From GCA-2732805 sp964516605 (GTDB lineage Bacteria; Pseudomonadota; Gammaproteobacteria; Coxiellales; Coxiellaceae), in NCBI GenBank assembly GCA_964516605.1, contig CAZFAA010000012.1, forward strand, positions 1 through 37,234: a DNA stretch of 37,234 nucleotides. The letters are read 5' to 3'. This document shows, piece after piece, positions 18,232 to 27,510 of this stretch (position 1 is its first letter; every line of letters starts with the position of its first letter). Both the position numbers and the translations under genes were made by a program. Under the pieces are notes generated by a model, which worked only from the letters and a program-made list of their open reading frames with translations, was not told where the DNA came from and did not search any database.

Positions 18232-18774
18232 TTACTTATTCCTGATTTTTACTGAATTGATCATCTGATACCATGCAACGGCACGCATACTCACGATAAA
18301 AATTAAATACCATACTACAACACCGGCAGTGCTGTATTGTAAAAAAGGAATTGCCGCGATATAACACGCACTAAAACCACTCATATGATGATCGTACATT
18401 CCTGAAAAAGCCCATACACCGAAATTAGTCCACAACCAAAAACCAAGATTAGCAGCAAGCAACGTGAGTAAGCCCAGCGTAAATCGATCTAGAATCTGTT
18501 TCACAGCAGCGCCTGTATACATGACCGCTATCACAGCACTATAGGTAAACAACGTCCAACTCCCAAAAAGCGGATAATGAAACAGTTGCGCAAGCATCAT
18601 ATCTGACAGCACCATCCCAACCAATAAGATCGCTGCGGCAACACGCTTATCAAAAAAATGACCAGCCAATAAGGCCACACACAGCAGCGGGGAAAAATTG
18701 GCAAGATGTGGCATAACCCGACAACCTACAATAAATAAGAGAATACTACATGCCGCAACGAACTGTTGTTTCAT
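18232..18774 (-). CDS. DUF6580-like integral membrane protein
   Basis: This is a 180-aa polytopic membrane protein with about five to six hydrophobic helices. It has the family-like stretches FSPLLCVALLAGHFF and LANLGFWLWTNFGVWAFSGMY. It resembles the DUF6580 group, whose shape recalls substrate-binding (S) subunits of ECF transporters; no function or substrate is known. It is tail-to-tail with fau, one base apart, so the two transcripts must overlap. No ribosome-site oddity is seen. Confidence 0.7.
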   Translation of the reverse strand: MKQQFVAACSILLFIVGCRVMPHLANFSPLLCVALLAGHFFDKRVAAAILLVGMVLSDMMLAQLFHYPLFGSWTLFTYSAVIAVMYTGAAVKQILDRFTLGLLTLLAANLGFWLWTNFGVWAFSGMYDHHMSGFSACYIAAIPFLQYSTAGVVVWYLIFIVSMRAVAWYQMINSVKIRNK

Positions 18775-18841
18775 TGAATGAATTTCCTGCTCATAAAGAG
18801 CGAAATATTAGCATCACCCCTTCTCATATTGCTACCGGGGT

Positions 18842-18861
18842 CTTAATATTTCACTAATATT
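18842..18861 (+). promoter_or_regulatory. PmrA-type box 3, upstream of small orphan gene 18917-19315
   Basis: Half-sites cTTAATATT (18842-18850) and aCTAATATT (18853-18861) are separated by TC. The first is identical to the consensus half-site and the second differs at two positions. A -10-like TACAGT lies at 18869-18874, again exactly 7 nt downstream. This is the best of the three boxes in the window. Confidence 0.78.
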
Positions 18862-18916
18862 GAGTTGTTACAGTTTGAAACATACGGTTAATTCACAGAG
18901 ATTGCAGGAGATACCC

Positions 18917-19315
18917 ATGCACAGTAATTTTTTCAGGCAGAAAAACCCATCAGAACAAGCTCAAAACAGCATCACCACATTAGAGCGCGCCATAACCGAC
19001 TATTTCAATTCAGAATACTACCGCTTATTGCAATCAAGGCTAACTATCTTGGCCTATAAAAACGATCTCAATCACCTCTTAAATACATTAAAAGTATTGC
19101 TCAATACGCTCACCTGTAAAGATAATGACACGCTCAATACAATCCTAGCTAAGCTTGAACAGTTTTCTAAAAAAAAGACTAACACAGTGGAGATACATCA
19201 TGCGACATGCACTCTGATCATGCATTGCAAGCAACTCGACTGGTATCATGACACCACACAATCCACCAAAGAAAATACTCCAGATTTTCTCACTGTAGTA
19301 AACCAGACAAACTAG
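18917..19315 (+). CDS. Small orphan protein, candidate effector behind a PmrA-type box
   Basis: I recognise no family. The product is 132 aa, predicted largely alpha-helical (helices about 13-40, 45-66, 70-86), soluble, with no signal peptide and a polar C-terminus. ATG 18917 is chosen because GGAG (18907-18910) stands six bases upstream. The frame also opens at a TTG (18860), but that codon is the end of the PmrA-type box. The predicted leader is about 36 nt. It is flanked by housekeeping genes on both sides (membrane protein, parE). Candidate type IV secretion substrate by promoter and lack of relatives only. Confidence 0.75.
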   Translation: MHSNFFRQKNPSEQAQNSITTLERAITDYFNSEYYRLLQSRLTILAYKNDLNHLLNTLKVLLNTLTCKDNDTLNTILAKLEQFSKKKTNTVEIHHATCTLIMHCKQLDWYHDTTQSTKENTPDFLTVVNQTN

Positions 19316-19349
19316 GGCCTGTTTACAATTGAGCGATTCCAAAAAGACC

Positions 19350-21246
19350 CTAAACTTCTGCCAAATCACCTTTTTTCTCAAGCCACTCCTTGCGATCTGC
19401 AGCACGCTTTTTAGCGAGCAACATATCGAGCATCTGCGTGGATTGAATCCCATCCCCTTCTACACGCAATTGCACCAAACGCCGGGTATCCGGACATAAA
19501 GTTGTTTCACGCAACTGCGACGGATTCATTTCACCCAAACCTTTAAAGCGCTGAATTGTGATCTTTCCTTTAGTTTTCTCGCCACCAATACGATCTAAAA
19601 TATTTTTCTTCTCTTCTTCATCTAAAGCATAAAAAATTTCTTTACCCGCATCAATACGGTATAACGGTGGCATAGCAACATAAATGTGTCCACGCTTTAC
19701 TAATTCATAAAAATGTTTCATAAACAAAGCACACAATAGCGTGGCAATATGCAATCCATCCGAATCGGCATCTGCTAAAATACATACTTTCCCGTAACGC
19801 AAACTGTCAATATTCTCTGACGCGGGATCCACACCTAATGCAATAGCGATATCATGAATTGCTTGCGACGACAACACTTCATCAGATGAGACTTCCCACG
19901 TATTTAAAATCTTACCGCGTAACGGCATGATCGCCTGAAAATTACGATCTCGCGCCTGCTTAGCTGAACCACCCGCAGAATCGCCTTCTACTAAAAACAA
20001 TTCACAATTCATCGCATCTGTTGAAGTACAATCGGCTAATTTACCGGGTAACGCAGGGCCAGTCGTGACCTTTTTGCGCGTCACCGCTTTGTTCATGCGC
20101 ATGCGTTTTTGTGCATTAGCAATCGCCATTTCTGCTAAAGCCGTGGCATCTTCAATATTATGATTCAGCCATAAAATAAATGCGTCTTTAACAACACCAC
20201 CCACAAGCGCAGAAGCTTGCCGCGAGCTTAAACGTTCTTTTGTTTGCCCAGCAAATTGCGGTTCTTGCATTTTCAACGATAAAATATAACTGCACTGCTC
20301 CAACAAATCTTNNNNNNNNNNGGATATCACAAAATTCACGCATCGCTTCAAGTAAACCCGTGCGAAAACCATTCACATGTGTACCACCCGCTGGCGTTGG
20401 CACAAGGTTCACGTAAGCCTGCGTTACATTTTCGCCGCCTTCCGGAAGCCAGACCACGGCCCAATCTACTTGCTCTGTGGCACTTTTATGCTGGCCAATT
20501 AAAGGTTGTGTAGGTAGCAACGCATACCCTGTTACTTGATCCAATAAATAACTTTTAAGACCGTCTTCATAATACCAGCGCTGGGTCTTACCTGTTTTTT
20601 CACTGGTAAACGTTACGCTTAACCCAGGGCACAATACCGCTTTAGCACGCAACGTATTACACAATTCTTTCACTGCAAATTTATCCGTATCAAAATATTT
20701 CGCATTCGGCCAAAAACGAATATCCGTTCCAGTTTGGCGTGGCGCACACGTACCAATCTCTTTGAGCTTGCCTTTCGGTTGCCCATTGATAAATGACATC
20801 TCATGGATCTTGCCATCTTTTTTCACTTGCACAATCAATTGACTCGATAGCGCATTGACAACAGAAATACCTACACCATGTAAACCACCTGAAAATTCAT
20901 AACTCTTATTCGAGAATTTCGCTCCCGAATGCAAACGCGTTAAAATTAATTCCACACCAGAAATTTTATGCTTAGAATGAATATCCACTGGCATACCACG
21001 GCCATTATCCACCACTTGCAAAGAACCATCGTTGTATAAGGTCACATCGATTGTGGACGCATGCCCTGAAATCGCTTCATCCACGCTGTTATCAATCACT
21101 TCATGACCAAGATGGTTTGGATGGGATGTATCCGTATACATTCCTGGGCGCTTTTGCACAGGCTCTAAGCCGCTCAATACCTCAATCTCTTCCGAAGAAT
21201 AAGCGCCTTTAGCAGATTTAGTGGTGTTAGATTGCTTTTGTGCCAT
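19350..21246 (-). CDS. parE: DNA topoisomerase IV subunit B (interrupted by assembly gap)
   Basis: This is the ATPase subunit of topoisomerase IV, which decatenates chromosomes together with ParC. The GHKL ATPase part shows EVIDNSVDEA, VDNGRGMPV and GGLHGVGISVVNALS. The TOPRIM part shows LVEGDSAGGSAKQARDR and LADADSDG. The start is ATG 21246, with GAGG five bases upstream; an earlier in-frame ATG (21288) lacks one. Ten N (20312-20321) cut the gene and the two halves lie in different frames. This is explained by an N run that does not represent the true gap length, not by a mutation. ParE identity over GyrB follows from length and the QDPQFAGQTKERLSS-like segment. Confidence 0.95.
20312..20321. 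other. Assembly gap (10 N) inside parE
   Basis: The run of ten N is a placeholder. Frame continuity from REFCDI to DLLEQC requires a true gap length divisible by three. From my memory of E. coli ParE about 13 codons lie between the matching positions, implying about 36 missing bases. Confidence 0.9.
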
Positions 21247-21373
21247 TACATCCTCAAAAAATAGTGTAAAACTGACATGATAACCCAACTCTAACTAAAA
21301 AACAGCGCACCGCTAAAAATAACCCACACACCAAGTACTTGCCCACACGCTAACATACTGCTAACCTCTGCCG

Positions 21374-22672
21374 ATGAATACCAGCACTAAAATACTACGT
21401 AATCTCTACACATTTGTGTTTTTTATAGCAATTCCAGCTGTTCTGATGCGCCTGCTGATACGCTCACGCAAGCAACCGAATTATCGTCGTCACTTAAAAG
21501 AACGGTTTGGCCTGGTGAGACCAACCGAAAAACCGAGCATCTGGATTCACAGCGTGTCCGTTGGCGAAACGATCGCCACCATGCCACTGATCACGCAATT
21601 ACTCACAGAATACCCAGAGCACACACTCTACATCACCACCACCACACCAACTGGTCGTGCGCAAATCCATCAACATTTAAGCACTAATGTGCGTTATTCT
21701 TATATACCCTACGATATCCCACTCTTTTTAAATCATTTTATTCGCTGCATCAAACCGCGTGTGAGCGTGATGATGGAAACAGAAGTGTGGCCAAATGTAT
21801 TGTGGGTCTGCAAAAAAAATAATATTCCGATCTTACTGGCTAATGCACGGTTGTCGTATAAATCTTATTGTGGTTATGCGCGCTTAAAAACAGCCGCGAA
21901 CGATCTTTTTAATCTGTTTACACAAATTGCGGCGCAAAGTGATTTGGATGCACAACATTTTAGATTACTCGGCGTGGATGCGCATAAAATTATAACCACA
22001 GGCAGCATTAAGTTTGATCGCGATATCCCCACCACTATTACTCAACAAGCCACACAACGTCGCCAGCAATGGCAACTCACCCAGCGACCCATAATTATTG
22101 CTGCCAGCACGCGTGAGGGCGAAGAAGTTTACGTGCTAGATGCCTATAAAAAAATTAAAACAACACATCCAGATGCCTTTCTCATTCTCGTTCCACGACA
22201 TCCTGAACGCATTAATGCAATCGCAAAACAATGCAGTACTGCAGGCTTGACGTTTACACGTACTAGCGAACAGCGCACTGATATCGCCAACCACGATATC
22301 GTACTGGGCGATACGATTGGGGAATTACTTTTATTGTATGCAATCGCTGATATGGCTTATGTGGGTGGTAGTTTAGTGGATATGGGTTGTCATAATGTAT
22401 TGGAACCAGCCGCACTCAGCATGCCCATTATCACCGGACCGTATCTGCGTAATTTCAAAACCATTTGTGCCATGCTACAAGATGCCAAAGCACAGTGTGT
22501 TGTTCACAACGCCGATGAGCTTGCTAGTACCATACAGCAATTACTTGATCATCCTGAGCAAATGAACGCCATGGGGCAACGTGCGCAGCAAGTTTATCAA
22601 CGCAATAAAGGTGCAACACAAAAGCATGTGGCGATGATTCGTGAGTTATTGTGTCACGCCATGACGCATTGA
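21374..22672 (+). CDS. waaA: 3-deoxy-D-manno-octulosonic acid (KDO) transferase
   Basis: This inner-membrane-anchored GT-B glycosyltransferase adds KDO to lipid IVA in LPS core assembly. It is 432 aa, normal length. It has an N-terminal membrane anchor (about 10-28) and the motif IWIHSVSVGETIATMPLI containing the catalytic-base Glu. METEVWPN, and the C-terminal donor-site segments VPRHPER and GCHNVLEPAALSMPIITGPYLRNF, follow. It is divergent from parE and convergent with tolC. Its presence indicates that the organism makes KDO-containing LPS. Confidence 0.95.
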   Translation: MNTSTKILRNLYTFVFFIAIPAVLMRLLIRSRKQPNYRRHLKERFGLVRPTEKPSIWIHSVSVGETIATMPLITQLLTEYPEHTLYITTTTPTGRAQIHQHLSTNVRYSYIPYDIPLFLNHFIRCIKPRVSVMMETEVWPNVLWVCKKNNIPILLANARLSYKSYCGYARLKTAANDLFNLFTQIAAQSDLDAQHFRLLGVDAHKIITTGSIKFDRDIPTTITQQATQRRQQWQLTQRPIIIAASTREGEEVYVLDAYKKIKTTHPDAFLILVPRHPERINAIAKQCSTAGLTFTRTSEQRTDIANHDIVLGDTIGELLLLYAIADMAYVGGSLVDMGCHNVLEPAALSMPIITGPYLRNFKTICAMLQDAKAQCVVHNADELASTIQQLLDHPEQMNAMGQRAQQVYQRNKGATQKHVAMIRELLCHAMTH

Positions 22673-22708
22673 GGAAGGGAGGGCGTAAAGCTCACTTACC
22701 CCCGATAG

Positions 22709-24346
22709 TCACCCTGGCTGTGGCAGCGTTTTCAACGGTGCTGGAGTGGTTCCCGTACTCGCGGGTGCATGCAGCACATTCAGCGCATCAATAGGTGTTG
22801 TTGAGTGTGTATCTGGAGCAGATGGCTTCATGCCAGGCACCGTTAGCGGTATGTGTCTATAGTAGGAATCATCTGGTACTTTCACAGGTGTTGTACGTGT
22901 CAACTCATCTAATTTTTGCATAACGATTTGATCATCAGAGACAGAGCTTGATCCGTAGTACCCTTTTGGTAGCGGGAAAACCACATTTTTCTTAAGCCAG
23001 CTGTTTAACAACACTAAATCATCCATGCTCAACGTACCCGCTTGCTGTTTTAACGAAATAAAACTATTCAGGTAAGTGTATTGATCATCCATGTATTGAT
23101 TTTCACTCGAATAAACCTGCGTCAACGCATCCAACACATCCACCATGGTCCGCGTACCCACAGTGTAACCTGCTTCCGTTGCTTCCAATGCATTACGAGC
23201 TGAAATAATAGATTGTTTATCTGCTTGAATGCGACTGATACTCGATTTTACACTGACAAAAGATTGCCGTGTTTGATTAACCACACTGCGATGCTGCTGC
23301 TCTAACACACCTAATGCGGTTAAATAATTATAACGCGCCTGTTTGGTTGAAAAATACGTCTGACCGCCGCTAAAAGGATTCCAACTTAAAGATAAACCCA
23401 TATCAGCAATATTGGTCCACGAGTTCGAAATACCAGGAATATTATGTGAGTAATTAAAATTATTGGTACGCTGCCACGTTGCCACCGCATCTATTGTTGG
23501 CACAAAGCCCGTGGTAGCAACATTCATAATCGTTTTATATGACGAAATTGCTGAGTAATTATCCGCTTGCAGCGTGTAATTTTGCCGCACTGCTGTATCA
23601 ACCCACACATTGATATCATCTGGCGCTGGTGTAATCAACGGCACTTGCACATTAATCCCTTTCAATGACAGATAACGCTGCCCTGTAATCGCACGTAAAT
23701 TTTCCAGTTGATCATATAAATTATTACGATCTGCAATTTCTGTAGCAACCGCCTGGTCATAGCTTGCCTCTGCATTATAAACACCAGTGATCGCAATCAA
23801 ACCCACTTTAAATTTCTGCTCTGCCGTAATCCATTGGCGCTTTACAGCTTCTTTATTAGCAATCGTAAAACGCAATTGATCATAGGCCGCTAAAACATTG
23901 AAGTAAGCTGTTGCGGTACTCGCAATCTCTGCTTGAATAGCAGCTAAGTAGGTTGCTGTAGCGGCTTTCACAGCGGCTGATTGTTCTGCAATATTGGTCC
24001 ACACACCGTAATCAAATAAAGCCTGTGATGCACTTAAGTTCACTTGGTTAATCGTTCTATAGCCATCTGTCACCACATCAGCAACCATGGAAGCCGGCCT
24101 ATTTTTAATGTAAAAACGTTCAAAAAGATCTGTAACCGTTGCCTGCGGCAGCATCGCAGACACAGCAATAGGTAAATTTTGTTTCGCTGACCACCATGTG
24201 GACTGAGCTTGCTTAAATGCAGGGTCGTTGTACAGCGCCTGTTGATAGACTTGCAATAAATCATCTGCCTGAACAGGCCCAGTCAAAAAAGTGCTAAGAA
24301 TCCCTACAGCAATAATACCGCTCATTTTTAAAGAATACTGACTCAT
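22709..24346 (-). CDS. tolC: TolC-family outer-membrane efflux/type I secretion channel
   Basis: This is an outer-membrane channel protein of 545 aa from ATG 24346, which has AGAGG five bases upstream. The frame continues upstream to 24454, but that part is hydrophobic filler without a ribosome site. A signal peptide (cleavage likely after VQA, residue about 27) precedes the duplicated TolC repeat of helices and beta strands (Pfam OEP type). Segments YFNVLAAYDQLRF and YTVGTRTMVDVLDAL are typical. A Pro/Thr-rich tail of about 90 residues extends beyond the usual TolC end. It works with separate inner-membrane pumps, none of which is here. Confidence 0.92.
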   Translation of the reverse strand: MSQYSLKMSGIIAVGILSTFLTGPVQADDLLQVYQQALYNDPAFKQAQSTWWSAKQNLPIAVSAMLPQATVTDLFERFYIKNRPASMVADVVTDGYRTINQVNLSASQALFDYGVWTNIAEQSAAVKAATATYLAAIQAEIASTATAYFNVLAAYDQLRFTIANKEAVKRQWITAEQKFKVGLIAITGVYNAEASYDQAVATEIADRNNLYDQLENLRAITGQRYLSLKGINVQVPLITPAPDDINVWVDTAVRQNYTLQADNYSAISSYKTIMNVATTGFVPTIDAVATWQRTNNFNYSHNIPGISNSWTNIADMGLSLSWNPFSGGQTYFSTKQARYNYLTALGVLEQQHRSVVNQTRQSFVSVKSSISRIQADKQSIISARNALEATEAGYTVGTRTMVDVLDALTQVYSSENQYMDDQYTYLNSFISLKQQAGTLSMDDLVLLNSWLKKNVVFPLPKGYYGSSSVSDDQIVMQKLDELTRTTPVKVPDDSYYRHIPLTVPGMKPSAPDTHSTTPIDALNVLHAPASTGTTPAPLKTLPQPG

Positions 24347-24481
24347 GAAAACCTCTGTAAAACACATCGCGCCAACTAAAATAGCTAACATTATCATCGA
24401 TTGTAAAATAATTAGCAAACCCACTGCACACTTCAATACAAAGAAGATCAACACACTGCAGAGCCTGAATTACAGCATTTT

Positions 24482-25789
24482 TTAATGCATCGTACGTAAT
24501 ATACTTTCCATGATATCTAACGTGGTATCAACATCAGATGGCGTGTGCGCAAGCGATATAAAACCGGCTTCAAATGCTGAAGGCGCAAGATATAATCCAT
24601 TACTCAAGCATTCATGGAAAAACCGCGTGAATTGCTCTTTCTTACACGCCATCACATCATGATACGACGTGACGCTGGGCGCGCTCGTAAAAAATATTCC
24701 GAACATTCCTGGTAAACTATTAATAACCCAGCTTACACCAGCTCGTGCGGCAATCTCTTTCAATCCAGTTGTTAAACGCGTTGTGATGTCATCCAGATAA
24801 CGGTAGGCATCACTATTTAATAATTCCAATGTCGCTAATCCCGCTGCCATCGCCAGTGGATTACCAGATAACGTACCCGCTTGATACACGCCACCTTGTG
24901 GTGACAAGTGCGATAGAATATCAGCACGACCACCTAATGCACCAACTGGCATACCACCACCAATCACTTTGCCTAACGTGGTGATATCTGCCGATACATT
25001 ATAAAGACCCTGCGCACCTTGTGGATGTATACGAAACCCCGTCATCACCTCATCAATAATAAAGAGAATGCCCGTTTCATCACACAATTGCCGTAAACCT
25101 TCTAAAAATCCCGGCGTGGGCAACACCATATTCATATTGCCCGCAACAGGCTCAACAATAATAGCGGCGATTTCACCATTGCACGCATCACACAATGCAT
25201 ACACTGAATCCAGATCATTAAACGTCGCCGTCAACGTGTGTTGACTCAAGCTTTTAGGCACACCTGGAGAACTCGGCACACCAAATGTTAAAGCACCAGA
25301 CCCAGCTTTCACGAGCAAACTGTCTGCATGGCCATGGTAACACCCTTCGAATTTAATGATTTTGTCGCGACCTGTCACGCCACGTGCCAAACGAATGGCC
25401 GTCATCGTCGCTTCTGTACCGGAGCTCACCATTCGCACTGCATCGACTGATGGAAGTCTGCGACAGATTTCTTGCGCAAGGAGCACCTCCAACTCACACG
25501 GCGCACCAAAACTCATTGCTTTGTGTAGTTGCGCTTGCACAGCGGCCACAACATGCGGATGATTGTGTCCAGCAATCATAGGTCCCCATGAACCAACATA
25601 ATCAATATAACGATTACCATCTACATCCACTAAATGAGCACCGATTGCTGACTCAAAAAAGCGTGGTGTGCCGCCAACTGCTTTAAATGCACGCACGGGC
25701 GAATTTACGCCACCTGGAATAACTTTCTGCGCTGCCGTATACAAATGCTCAGATTGAGATGTGCGTGAATCAACGTATGAGTCTGTCAT
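24482..25789 (-). CDS. hemL: Glutamate-1-semialdehyde 2,1-aminomutase
   Basis: This PLP enzyme converts glutamate-1-semialdehyde to 5-aminolevulinate, the C5-pathway entry to haem. It is 435 aa, normal length. The PLP lysine is K274 in TTLGKVIGGGMPVGA. VSSGTEATMTAIRLAR (121-136) and KFEGCYHGHAD (146-156) also match the family. The start MTDSYVDSRTSQSEHLY fits relatives. It lies upstream of tolC on the same strand with a gap of about 135 bases, so it may be a separate unit. HemJ-like and rubredoxin genes are nearby on the other side. Confidence 0.96.
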   Translation of the reverse strand: MTDSYVDSRTSQSEHLYTAAQKVIPGGVNSPVRAFKAVGGTPRFFESAIGAHLVDVDGNRYIDYVGSWGPMIAGHNHPHVVAAVQAQLHKAMSFGAPCELEVLLAQEICRRLPSVDAVRMVSSGTEATMTAIRLARGVTGRDKIIKFEGCYHGHADSLLVKAGSGALTFGVPSSPGVPKSLSQHTLTATFNDLDSVYALCDACNGEIAAIIVEPVAGNMNMVLPTPGFLEGLRQLCDETGILFIIDEVMTGFRIHPQGAQGLYNVSADITTLGKVIGGGMPVGALGGRADILSHLSPQGGVYQAGTLSGNPLAMAAGLATLELLNSDAYRYLDDITTRLTTGLKEIAARAGVSWVINSLPGMFGIFFTSAPSVTSYHDVMACKKEQFTRFFHECLSNGLYLAPSAFEAGFISLAHTPSDVDTTLDIMESILRTMH

Positions 25790-25925
25790 GATACAATCCT
25801 AAATGTGCTATTGGCTGGCAGGGTATAGAGGCCAAAATAACTTGTCAATTATAAGTTCTTGCTTTCTTAAAGAAGTGTGTAAAAATGCTCGGCATAGAAC
25901 ACAGTTACTCTATTAGGAGCCTACA

Positions 25926-26096
25926 ATGGAATATAAAACGTACATTTGCTTGTTATGCGGTTTTATTTACGATGAAGCGCGCGGCTGGCCACAAGACGGC
26001 ATTGCTGCGGGCACAAAATGGGAAGATGTGCCTGAAGATTGGACCTGCCCTGATTGTGGCGCGATGAAAATGGATTTTGAAATGGTAGAAGCTTAA
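25926..26096 (+). CDS. Rubredoxin
   Basis: This 56-aa single-iron electron carrier has the two Cys pairs that bind Fe(SCys)4: C8-x-x-C11-G in YICLLCGFIYDEA and C41-x-x-C44-G in WTCPDCGAMK. The aromatic core (Y6, Y15, W31, W39) is conserved too. The start has AGGAG a few bases upstream. The gene ends four bases inside the convergent HemJ-like gene. Its redox partner is not evident, though many proteobacteria keep a stand-alone rubredoxin in this neighbourhood of hemL. Confidence 0.95.
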   Translation: MEYKTYICLLCGFIYDEARGWPQDGIAAGTKWEDVPEDWTCPDCGAMKMDFEMVEA

Positions 26097-26512
26097 GGCT
26101 GTAACACCGCCATAAATATAATCAGAATCAAAAAAACGGTCGGCACTTCATTAAAAAAGCGAAAAAATGTCGGTGAAAATGAGTTATTGTTATTTTTGAA
26201 ATTAACTATTATGCGCCAACACGCTATTTGATAACACCAAAGCAGCACGACGCTGATTAATTTCACGTGCATCCAATTTTGATGGCAATAATAATCCCAA
26301 TTGTAAAACATCGTCCAATACCCAAAAACAGCGGTGCCAATGACAGCAGGCAGCATAATCCCGTAAAACAAACGATGCTCCATCACTTTGAAACGCTCAC
26401 AACTCACACTATCAGCGCTACTAGCGTGATACACAAAAAGACGTGGCAAATAAAACAGACCCGCAAACCAAGCCACCATGAAAATTAAGTGTAAAGCTAA
26501 TACCACCTGCAT
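26093..26512 (-). CDS. hemJ: HemJ-like membrane protein (protoporphyrinogen oxidase family)
   Basis: This is a 139-aa inner-membrane protein with four helices and the family's N-terminal MQVVLALHLIFMVAWFAGLFYLPRLFVYH. The conserved His (ALHLIF) and a conserved Lys (HVKLIS) correspond to residues needed for HemJ function. Near the end RFFNEVPTVFLILI matches the family. HemJ oxidises protoporphyrinogen IX to protoporphyrin IX, downstream of HemL. ATG 26512 is chosen because GGAGG lies nine bases upstream; a TTG at 26521 directly abuts it. It overlaps the preceding small membrane-protein gene by 16 bases. Confidence 0.87.
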   Translation of the reverse strand: MQVVLALHLIFMVAWFAGLFYLPRLFVYHASSADSVSCERFKVMEHRLFYGIMLPAVIGTAVFGYWTMFYNWDYYCHQNWMHVKLISVVLLWCYQIACWRIIVNFKNNNNSFSPTFFRFFNEVPTVFLILIIFMAVLQP

Positions 26513-26697
26513 GAAGCGCAACCTCCATCATGATGATCACTGTTATCACCATAACTAACTGAGCCGCTGCTCACCAGTTTAGACATAGCAGAAGGCGCAG
26601 AATAAATGCTGCGATGATCCTGGCCAACAAATCCGCCAATTATCAACAGACCAACTAATACAAAAGTGGCTGCGAAAAAATAAAGAACACTACTCAT
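26497..26697 (-). CDS. Small membrane protein coupled to hemJ, function unknown
   Basis: This is a 66-aa protein, not recognised. It has one hydrophobic helix (about 4-24, rich in Phe, Val and Gly), then a polar Ser-rich segment, and ends in DHHDGGCASCRWY. The two His and two Cys could bind a metal, but that is only suggested by composition. AGGG lies six bases before the ATG, so it looks translated. Its 3' end contains the ribosome site and start of the HemJ-like gene, a coupling that suggests a related role in haem synthesis or membrane redox. It is divergent from erpA. Confidence 0.6.
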   Translation of the reverse strand: MSSVLYFFAATFVLVGLLIIGGFVGQDHRSIYSAPSAMSKLVSSGSVSYGDNSDHHDGGCASCRWY

Positions 26698-26778
26698 GAC
26701 AGACCCTTTGCGGTATACGATTCTGTGTTATACTCTCGCATATTATTTTTAGTATAAATATTGCACTAGAGGCGTATT

Positions 26779-27168
26779 ATGTCCGAATTAGCCAACCCCG
26801 TCAATGCCGACACCCCTGACCTGATTATCTTTACTGATGCCGCTGCCGCGAAAGTAAAAGAACTCATTGATGAAGAAGAAAATCCTCAATTGAACTTAAG
26901 AATTTACATCATGGGCGGTGGCTGCTCTGGTTTTCAATATGGCTTTAAATTTGATGACACCATTCAACCGGATGATTATATCGTTGAAAAAGAGGTTGGT
27001 CAGGATGATGGTAGCAGCTCTGTCAAACTGCTGTGTGACCCACTCAGTTTTCAATACCTACAAGGCGCACAAATCGATTACAAAGAAGACGTGAATGGCT
27101 CTCAATTTGTTATTCGTAATCCACAAGCTAAAACAACCTGCGGTTGTGGTTCGTCGTTTTCAATTTAA
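26779..27168 (+). CDS. erpA: Iron-sulfur cluster insertion protein ErpA
   Basis: This A-type carrier delivers Fe-S clusters to apo-enzymes, including those of isoprenoid synthesis and respiration. It is 129 aa with the three ligand cysteines C49 (GGGCSGFQYGF), C121 and C123 (TTCGCGSSFSI). The spacing and the short N-terminal extension fit ErpA better than IscA, which lacks such an extension. It stands alone, divergent from the small membrane protein/hemJ pair, fitting the neighbourhood with hemL seen in other gammaproteobacteria. Confidence 0.93.
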   Translation: MSELANPVNADTPDLIIFTDAAAAKVKELIDEEENPQLNLRIYIMGGGCSGFQYGFKFDDTIQPDDYIVEKEVGQDDGSSSVKLLCDPLSFQYLQGAQIDYKEDVNGSQFVIRNPQAKTTCGCGSSFSI

Positions 27169-27510
27169 CGGTACCTTTGGCAGATAAGATAACCTTAAAA
27201 CTTCCCGACCAACCTGAATTACTATAGAATCACGCAAATAAACTGTTTTCTTCAAGTATACATTTAGGGGGTAATGGCTATCACAACGCTTCAAGCGCTT
27301 ATTCACGAAACATCAAAACTCTATACCAGCATGGAAGGTGCACGAATTTCCCTGCTAGGAAAGCGTCCCAAAAATGCTACCATGCAAACTTTGCGAAGAT
27401 GATGCAAGATCGCAAAAACAATTTGCTGCATCGACGAATTAGTTAATTGTTTTTCCTCTTATGCGATAAGATGTGAATATTAAGCAGTCGTTTGTGAAGA
27501 ACAAATAAAT
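27169..27510 (+). other. Intergenic stretch with a possible 42-codon ORF
   Basis: This gap of about 340 bases lies between erpA and the 3' end of rsmJ. It contains a short open frame, ATG 27274 to stop 27400-27402, encoding MAITTLQALIHETSKLYTSM and 22 more residues ending in QTLRR. AGGGGG stands directly upstream but only one or two bases from the ATG. I do not recognise the peptide; it may be the decayed start of a longer gene. A small hairpin AATTA-GT-TAATT followed by GTTTTT (about 27438-27454) could terminate plus-strand transcripts. No tRNA or riboswitch is visible. Confidence 0.3.

Noticed and set aside
19350..21288. parE as a pseudogene or frameshifted gene
   Set aside because: The break coincides exactly with the run of ten N; both sides are fully conserved ParE, so it is an assembly placeholder.
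27465..27490. PmrA half-site AATATTAAG upstream of nothing obvious
   Set aside because: Only one half-site is good; the second (GATAAGATG) does not fit, and no gene starts at the proper distance on the minus strand.
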